Source: Siderastrea siderea (taxonomy: Eukaryota; Cnidaria; Anthozoa; Scleractinia; Rhizangiidae). From it: a stretch of 64,000 nt of DNA. The notes below the pieces were generated by a model. The model made no database searches. It saw only the letters and a program-made list of their open reading frames with translations, and was not told the origin of the DNA. Below are positions 61,001-64,000 of this stretch, in pieces (the stretch's first letter is position 1; each line of letters begins with the position of its first letter). The translations under genes and the position numbers were made by a program. The stretch spans positions 47,597,533 through 47,661,532 of the forward strand of contig OZ034967.1 of assembly GCA_964030785.1 (NCBI GenBank). Reading direction: 5' to 3'.

Positions 61001-63303
61001 AAAACTAATTTCATTTAATAGATTATACAAGCGTGGGCTGCTTTAAAGACACGGAGAACCGTGCAATAACGACAATTGAAGGAAAAGATCCCATATTGGA
61101 TGGTCCTTACAGAAGACGCAAGAACGCGATAGATAAGTGTGCCATCGCGGCAAGGCGAAAGGGTTTCCACATGTTTGCAATTCAAAACGGCGGCTGGTGT
61201 GCGGCCAGTGCCACAGCAGTAAGGACATTCGACAAGTACGGGAAGAGTGGGGCTTGTAGAAATGATGGCAAAGGAGGTCCTTACGCAAACAATGTCTATG
61301 TTATTAAAGGTAAGGTCATTTCGTTTTAGTTACTGTTCTTTTATTGGTCTATGATTCAAGATGACCGCTTAAGTAAACACTAAGTAATCATCTTTCTTGC
61401 ATTATAATTAAGGTTTGCTTTGTGACGTTCTATTGCCCTTGTCACTGTTTTGTATTGTAAGCCATGTGCTACATCATTGTAAGTATTGCGTAAAACTGTT
61501 TTAATTAGTAAGTACATTAGTAAGTAATGTTTAGTTTTTCTGCTAGTAAGTAGCTGTAAGTAGTGTACGTTGTTGTATTGTAAGTATTGGAAGTAGTGTA
61601 AGTTGCTGTAATAATAATAATAAAAAATAAAATAAATAAAAAACAAAAACAAAAAAAAGCAAAACAAAAACAACACTAAGTAATCATCGAGAAAATTCAT
61701 TTTAAGTCTGTGGAAGAAGTAACACAAACGAAGCTAACTGTAAAGAAAGAAAATGCCAATTAACAGTGGAGAGGTCCAATCCTCTCCTTTTGTATATCCG
61801 TCGATTATTACAATTTCTTTGCGGCAAGAGTGGCGCTTGTAAAGATGACGGCGCAAGAAACGAAAAAAAAAAGAAGAATCAGCTGAATTAACTCAAGATT
61901 TCAAGACTGTCGAATAGAAAATGCTCATGTTAAACCTTGGGCCGCACAAAGTTGCAAAGCTAAGGCGTTTCTCTTGGGAAGGCCAACGCCTTCCAATTTT
62001 TACATCGTACATTTTCTTCCTATCGCAAAGGACAAAAAAAGGCCCGGTTCGAATAGGATTAAGCGATGTTGTTGTTGTTGATGTTGTTGTTTAACGAACT
62101 AATTGGAACAATAAGGCAGACATCAAAGAAAACAAAAAAACCTACAGTGAGTGTTTCTTCTTGTTTTTTTTTTCTGTTTTGCTTTGTTTTGTTTTGTTTT
62201 GTTTTGTTTTAGCCTTTAGGGGAAGGGGCTGGCTTTGAACTTATGGGATCTCAAATCATCTGCACGTCCGACGAGTCACATGTGATATGTCTGCGTCTTG
62301 AGTAACGAACTGACAGTTGTTACAGACGAATTATATTTGGTTACTGAAGACGAAAAAGCAAACACAAAATATTCAGATATATATTATAACAAAACTATTG
62401 CCATTTGTTAAACGACTTTTTTTTGTCTCAGAAGATTACAAAAGTGTGGGATGTTATAGGGACACAGGAAACCGTGCAATTCCAACAATTGAGGGAAAAG
62501 ATCCAATATTAGATGGTCCTTATAGAAGCCGCAAAAACGCGATAGCTAAGTGCGCCATCGCCGCTCGGAGAAAGGGTTTCCACATGTTTGCGCTTCAACA
62601 TGGCGGATGGTGTGCGTCCAGTGCTACAGCAGAAAAGACTTTCGACAAATATGGCAAGAGCTGCGACTGCCAAGACGACGGTGAAGGTGGTCCTTGGGCA
62701 AATAATGTTTACACCTTTCAAGGTTGGCAAAAATGACTGAAAATGAAACAATTTTATTTAATAATTACTTACCGAAGGCGAAGTGAATATTGTGGAATAA
62801 TCCCCGAGACGAAGTCGAGGGGATTATTTCTTAATATTCACTGAGCCTGAGGAGAATAATTGTTAATTAGTATAATTGCTAAGGTGATTATCAGAGCAAA
62901 CAGGCAACAAGCAACAAACTCGTACTGAACGTTAGTCGTAAGTCACAATAGTAATGTCTTCAAAATCTCTGGAATGAGAGATGATGTTGCACTTTATTAC
63001 ATTTTGCAACACCTTTTAAACAATTTTAACTTATTTTTTGATTTCATAGCGCTTTCACTACTGAAATTTCATCTATGCGTATTTTACCGCTTTTTTTCTG
63101 AAAGTTAACAACAACTGTCGAGCATTTATGTGCAAAATATTTGTACCAAAGATTCACTCTGTTTACAGACATCAACGAGTGTGCCAACAATCCATGCAAG
63201 AACGGAGCTACCTGTGTCAACCTTCCCGGAAGTTATCCCTGTGACTGTGGACCTGGATATACCGGCAACAACTGTGAATTTACAACTGTAAATGTAATAA
63301 CAG
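39847..63303 (+). CDS. Multi-exon gene: MRH domain, Thr/Ser-rich linker, then repeated A-B-EGF modules (partial, continues beyond window)
   Basis: Nineteen exons on the plus strand join in consistent phase and give about 1,360 codons with no stop. Order: possible signal peptide (residues 1-19), MRH-type domain (about 46-186, Cys at 48, 50, 87, 98, 106, 124, 150, 180, 182, 186), a Thr/Ser/Pro/His-rich stretch (about 190-235), then five tandem modules of domain A (96 aa), domain B (97 aa) and an EGF (38 aa; absent in module 2). Junction phases are 2, 0, 0, 0, then 1 throughout. MRH, mucin-like and Ca-binding EGF modules are extracellular, so a secreted or cell-surface glycoprotein that binds sugar or matrix is likely; this role is inferred. 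No stop, transmembrane segment or polyA signal is visible, so the 3' end lies outside. Exons were found by reading frames and splice sites only, without transcripts. Confidence 0.78.
40059..40563. other. Intron 1 of the MRH gene, left part
   Basis: No coding signal beyond a short frame running on from exon 1 to a stop at 40099. Ordinary intron sequence up to the fold-back element at 40564. Confidence 0.5.
40564..42146. mobile_element. 1.6-kb fold-back element in intron 1
   Basis: Termini CACAGGCAGCCC and GGGCTGCCTGTG are flanked by a 7-bp direct repeat GTATAAC (40557-40563 and 42147-42153). Arms of about 0.65-0.8 kb surround a ~110-bp centre whose inner stem is CCCCATCCTGACA / TGTCGGGATGGGG. 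The right arm contains an extra, partly repeated ~215-bp segment (about 41630-41840 again at about 41855-42060). Open frames in the arms are mirror images of each other and are not genes. Confidence 0.8.
42206..43867. mobile_element. Non-autonomous hAT-like element (CAGGG/CCCTG) in intron 1
   Basis: Termini CAGGGACCGCGCG and CGCGCGGTCCCTG, flanked by AGCAC on both sides (42201-42205, 43868-43872). The ends continue as C/G-rich stretches. The 1.66-kb interior shows no recognisable transposase; an 80-codon minus frame near 42600-42842 is unrecognised. A 5-bp duplication with CAGGG ends suggests a hAT subgroup (inference). Confidence 0.65.
44024..44123 (+). CDS. Exon 2: MRH domain, YNPC strand
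   Basis: Acceptor TAG at 44021-44023 and donor GCG|GTGTGT at 44123/44124. The phase-2 start completes the Arg left by exon 1. The exon encodes GWKFSYNPC (79-87) and GNCRGADVA (96-104), which match the MRH pattern of an aromatic/Asn-Pro-Cys strand followed by a Cys and a DVA segment. No ATG-initiated frame marks it; it was found by searching the intron for the missing middle of the domain. It lies just right of the CAGGG element in a 4-kb intron. Confidence 0.75.
44632..44739 (+). CDS. Exon 3: MRH domain, central strands
   Basis: Acceptor TTTCAG ends at 44631. The exon is 108 bp, phase 0 at both ends if the donor is TTT|GTACTT at 44740. It encodes CKWTQ (106-110), ENIGNQ (114-119), a Cys at 124 and GTPQLEY (130-136), the expected central part of an MRH domain. 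Two N-glycosylation sequons are present (Asn118-Gln-Ser and Asn129-Gly-Thr). The neighbouring GT four bases upstream (TTG|GTTTGT) looks stronger but would break the phase with exon 4, so the exact 3' border is the weakest junction of the model. Confidence 0.72.
44740..46082. other. Intron 3 of the MRH gene
   Basis: No further MRH exon is needed here, since exons 3 and 4 join in phase. Contains an unrecognised plus-strand frame (44690-44974) overlapping exon 3 in another phase and a short hydrophobic ATG frame at 45379; neither is supported by splice phase. Confidence 0.4.
46083..46178 (+). CDS. Exon 4: MRH domain, late strands
   Basis: Acceptor ATTCAG ends at 46082 and the donor ATG|GTAAGT at 46178/46179 matches consensus. 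The 96-bp exon (32 codons, phase 0-0) encodes [12 protein letters not shown] (141-152), the strand with a conserved Cys-Asp-Pro, then a segment ending NDYFSPM. It carries no ATG start of its own and is too short to stand out as an open frame. Compared with sugar-binding MRH domains, the position usually held by Arg a few residues before the conserved Cys appears to be Trp142. Confidence 0.75.
46478..46558 (-). mobile_element. tRNA-like SINE head in intron 4
   Basis: On the minus strand the sequence has a good B box (GGTTCGAGTCC) and an A-box-like GTGGTCTAGTGG about 30 bases before it, but the anticodon arm is not canonical. It is best read as a tRNA-derived SINE fragment, not a tRNA gene. Confidence 0.5.
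46748..46940 (+). CDS. Exon 5: end of MRH domain and mucin-like linker
   Basis: Acceptor TTTTCAG ends at 46747 and donor CTC|GTAAGT follows 46940. The exon enters in phase 0 with [14 protein letters not shown] (173-186), the Cys-rich close of the MRH domain, and continues as a Thr/Ser/Pro/Glu/His-rich run built on a TEPS-type repeat (such as [16 protein letters not shown]). Such runs are usual in mucin-like, O-glycosylated linkers. It leaves in phase 1, the phase at which every downstream exon of the array starts and ends. Confidence 0.75.
47400..47687 (+). CDS. Unit 1 exon A: WSC/apple-like Cys-containing domain
   Basis: Acceptor AATAG ends at 47399, donor AAAG|GTAAGG at 47687/47688; 288 bp, phase 1-1. 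Key motifs in order: [71 protein letters not shown]; four Cys. The fold is not certain: the start resembles WSC domains, and I recognise the whole as a family recurring in cnidarian secreted proteins (memory, not a search). The first part (GKRAIPT) differs from units 2-5 (ENRAITT), and the flanking intron to the left is unrelated to that of the other units, so the array border lies at or near this exon. Confidence 0.75.
47690..48180. other. A-B intron, AT-rich part
   Basis: Contains loosely repeated GTAAGTA motifs (47850-47990), then a run of A-rich simple sequence with AATAAA-type motifs (47985-48055). A minus-strand open frame of 115 codons over it is low-complexity and is not called. Confidence 0.5.
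48190..49256 (+). mobile_element. Insertion in unit 1 with Crypton/tyrosine-recombinase-like gene remnant
   Basis: This block is absent from units 2-5 and is flanked by TTATTA at 48184-48189 and 49257-49262. Units 2-5 carry a single TTATTA there, so they are empty sites. An open stretch at 48494-48748 (stop at 48746) reads [20 protein letters not shown] and on to VRKRN. This closely resembles the N-terminal region of DUF3504/KIAA1958-type proteins derived from Crypton tyrosine recombinases. No catalytic domain follows, so it is an internally deleted, non-autonomous or dead copy. The right end is a strong palindrome (49111-49250, arms starting CTTATTAGACGG) and a smaller palindrome lies near 48229-48260. 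Confidence 0.6.
48494..48748 (+). pseudogene. Crypton-like (DUF3504) gene fragment
   Basis: About 84 codons are open up to a TGA at 48746. The segment with [20 protein letters not shown] followed by RNLHRYL fits the helical N-terminal part seen in Crypton-derived and KIAA1958-like proteins (family knowledge). An acidic stretch just upstream (about 48388-48450) in another frame could be the preceding coding part. No tyrosine-recombinase catalytic residues can be found, so the gene is truncated. Confidence 0.5.
49618..49660. repeat. TTTTG microsatellite in the A-B intron
   Basis: A T-run followed by several TTTTG repeats. Length varies slightly between units (for example near 52885, 55625, 58895, 62165), the most visible difference between otherwise matching introns. 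Confidence 0.8.
49878..50168 (+). CDS. Unit 1 exon B: second WSC/apple-like domain
   Basis: Acceptor GTCTCAG ends at 49877; donor CAAG|GTTGGC at 50168/50169; 291 bp, phase 1-1. Order: [83 protein letters not shown]. It is clearly paralogous to exon A but has five Cys, the extra one forming CDC near the end. The A/B split therefore predates the unit amplification. The donor is weaker than that of exon A. Confidence 0.75.
50227..50288. repeat. Short hairpin in every unit, downstream of exon B
   Basis: AGTGAATATT pairs with AATATTCACT and AATAATCCCC with GGGGATTATT around a small loop. It looks like a miniature inverted-repeat element in the intron and recurs at the same place in all five units (for example 53504, 56241, 59510, 62783). 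Confidence 0.6.
50615..50728 (+). CDS. Unit 1 EGF exon: calcium-binding EGF-like domain
   Basis: Acceptor TTTACAG ends at 50614, donor TCAG|GTAAAT at 50728/50729; 114 bp, 38 codons, phase 1-1. It begins [16 protein letters not shown] and ends [11 protein letters not shown], with six Cys in canonical EGF order. The leading D-I-N-E and the later Asn/aromatic positions fit the Ca-binding class. The whole domain sits in a single symmetrical exon, the classical shuffling unit. Confidence 0.85.
50866..51105. mobile_element. Intronic fold-back MITE repeated in each unit
   Basis: Arms begin AAGATAGACTACGAGC and end GCTCGTAGTCTATCTT, with an inner stem TAGTGTAGT / ACTACACTA near 50981-51008. Copies occur at the same place in units 3 and 4. 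Unit 2 keeps only the part from GGAAACGAAC rightwards, because its deletion ends inside the left arm. No coding capacity. Confidence 0.65.
51238..51500. mobile_element. Inverted pair of SINE 3' tails in each unit
   Basis: The left half contains GTTGCGAAAAGAAAGCCTG and the right half its near reverse complement (CTTTCTTTTCGCAAC type), separated by an A/T-rich centre. The same tail sequence borders the tRNA-like SINE palindrome at 5156-5496, so this is the same family in the same head-to-head layout but without the tRNA-like part. It recurs in units 2 to 4. Confidence 0.55.
51741..52028 (+). CDS. Unit 2 exon A
   Basis: Same borders and phase as unit 1 exon A. The leading segment reads [10 protein letters not shown] in place of [10 protein letters not shown]; the rest is the same protein. 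This form is shared with units 4 and 5. Confidence 0.75.
53149..53439 (+). CDS. Unit 2 exon B
   Basis: Protein identical to the other B exons. Uniquely, it is followed directly by unit 3 exon A because the EGF exon of this unit is deleted (join at about 53656). Phase 1 at both sides keeps the frame, so the encoded protein would have B fused to the next A. Confidence 0.75.
54483..54770 (+). CDS. Unit 3 exon A, variant
   Basis: Same borders and phase. Between about 54549 and 54612 the sequence departs from the other A exons (protein [20 protein letters not shown] in place of [20 protein letters not shown]) while the rest is the same. The differences are clustered in about 60 bp, which points to conversion from another copy or to a retained older sequence. 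Confidence 0.75.
55889..56179 (+). CDS. Unit 3 exon B
   Basis: Protein identical to the other B exons, with the same acceptor and donor. It lies 446 bp upstream of the unit 3 EGF exon, as in units 1, 4 and 5. Confidence 0.75.
56626..56739 (+). CDS. Unit 3 EGF exon
   Basis: Identical in layout and protein to the unit 1 EGF exon: 114 bp, phase 1-1, six Cys, DINEC start. Confidence 0.83.
57751..58038 (+). CDS. Unit 4 exon A
   Basis: Same protein as unit 2 exon A (ENRAITT form), same splice sites and phase. Confidence 0.75.
59157..59447 (+). CDS. Unit 4 exon B
   Basis: Same protein as the other B exons, same splice sites and phase. Confidence 0.75.
59894..60007 (+). CDS. Unit 4 EGF exon
   Basis: Same 114-bp phase 1-1 Ca-binding EGF exon as units 1 and 3. 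Confidence 0.83.
61022..61309 (+). CDS. Unit 5 exon A
   Basis: ENRAITT form, same protein as units 2 and 4, same splice sites and phase. Confidence 0.75.
62432..62722 (+). CDS. Unit 5 exon B
   Basis: Same protein as the other B exons. The flanking intron shares the interior of the other units. Confidence 0.75.
63169..63303 (+). CDS. Unit 5 EGF exon with altered 3' end
   Basis: The EGF core matches the other copies, but after the last Cys the usual TCAG|GTAAAT donor is replaced by TTTACAACTG. The nearest downstream donor, ACAG|GTAATA at 63303/63304, gives a 135-bp exon ending [10 protein letters not shown] and keeps phase 1. The intervening GT at 63288 would break the phase. The exon therefore gains seven codons. 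It is the last exon visible; the next is expected beyond the fold-back element at the window edge. Confidence 0.65.
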
Positions 63304-63368
63304 GTAATAAATTTCCCTTTTTCTGGAAGTAGATGCCGAAGAATGAAACACTATCTCTACACGCCGGG

Positions 63369-64000
63369 CCAGCAGAGGGCACGAAGCTGCACGCTCGGAA
63401 AAACTTTTGCGTCTTTTATCCGATAGAGCTCAAACTTTGCACAATGATAGAACTTTTTATTCCAAACAATCTTATCGTTTTTGTTTTTTGATTTTAGCGG
63501 TTTTTGGCGGGGAAATGACGTCACAGTGCTAAAGGCAAATTTTCAATTGTCTCTTATGGCACAAAAAGTATATGATTCTGAAAGAACTCATTGAGATAAA
63601 GTGAAATGCGAAGAAATTATTGAAAAAGCTCGATCCGTCTTGAAGATATAAAGTTCGGAAGTTTGAATTTTCCGCCATTTTGTTACTATTTTTAGAACAT
63701 TTATAAAATTCAGATCTTTATATCTTCAAGACGGATTGAGGTTTTTCAATGATTTTTTCGCATTTCACTTTATCTCAATGAGTTCTTTCAGAATCATATA
63801 CTTTTTGTGCCATAAGAGACAATTGAAAATTTGCCTTTAGCACTGTGACGTCATTTTCCTGCCAAAAACCGTTAAAATCAAAAAACAAAAACGATACGAT
63901 TGTTTGGAATAAAAAGTTCTATCATTGTGCAAAGTTTGAGCTCTATCGGATAAAAGACGCAAAAGTTTTTCCGAGCATGCAGCCTCGTGCCCTCTCCTGG
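63369..64000. mobile_element. 632-bp fold-back element at the right window edge
   Basis: The two halves are near-perfect reverse complements about a centre near 63685. The left end starts CCAGCAGAGGGCACGA and the right end closes with CGTGCCCTCTCCTGG exactly at 64000. The arms include GTGACGTCA-like and CCGCCATTTT motifs. No coding frame. It replaces the expected intron sequence of the array after unit 5. Its target duplication cannot be checked because the window stops at its edge. Confidence 0.75.

Larger units (their letters stand above)
47400..63360 (+). repeat. Tandem array of five ~3.27-kb genomic units carrying exons A, B and EGF
   Basis: Unit starts (exon A) lie at 47400, 51741, 54483, 57751 and 61022, spaced 4341, 2742, 3268 and 3271 bp. 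Introns are as alike as exons, including intronic transposons. The long first unit is explained by a ~1.07-kb insertion (48190-49262) and the short second one by a ~0.53-kb deletion at about 53656. Homology to the repeat ends close to 63350, where a fold-back element begins. Confidence 0.9.

Overview
The window looks like nuclear DNA of an anthozoan cnidarian, probably a stony coral or sea anemone. This rests on AT-rich sequence with short GT-AG exons in long introns, tRNA-derived SINEs, many non-autonomous DNA transposons, and an extracellular domain family that I associate with cnidarian predicted proteins. It is not prokaryotic: there are no operons, and the supported coding sequence is split into small exons joined in consistent phase. 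All calls were made by eye, and copy identities are impressions, not computed values.

Left part (1-39.4 kb): almost no firm genes. A ~4 kb segment at ~880-4885 is repeated in direct orientation at ~31605-36386. Copy-specific transposon insertions in each copy expose their own empty sites. Candidate minus-strand exons are open in the second copy and broken in the first. Between the copies lie a perfect SINE palindrome (5156-5496), a MULE-like element whose inverted repeats are built of a ~10-bp minisatellite (15792-17696, 10-bp target duplication), and an 11.5-kb element (18043-29561) flanked by a perfect 9-bp duplication. The large element is made of two nested inverted-repeat blocks in which the terminal motif is reiterated many times as hairpins. 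A hAT-type element with an 8-bp duplication (29608-31369) sits only 46 bp further on.

Right part (39.8-63.3 kb): one large plus-strand gene, open at the right edge of the window. Five exons (39847-46940) join in phase to encode a possible signal peptide, a mannose-6-phosphate-receptor-homology (MRH) type domain and a Thr/Ser/Pro-rich linker. They are followed by a tandem array of ~3.27-kb genomic units. Each unit carries two related Cys-containing domain exons (A, B) and one calcium-binding EGF exon, all of symmetrical phase 1-1. Five units are visible (47400-63303); unit 2 has lost its EGF exon. About 1,360 codons are open with no stop. Units 1 to 5 are nearly identical even in their introns, so the array is young or homogenised.

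The array is interrupted at its right end by a 632-bp fold-back element that runs to the window edge (63369-64000). The long introns upstream hold a 1.6-kb fold-back element (40564-42146) and a CAGGG/CCCTG element (42206-43867). The most interesting system is this expandable MRH / mucin-like / (A-B-EGF)n extracellular gene, followed by the terminus-iterating MULE-like elements.
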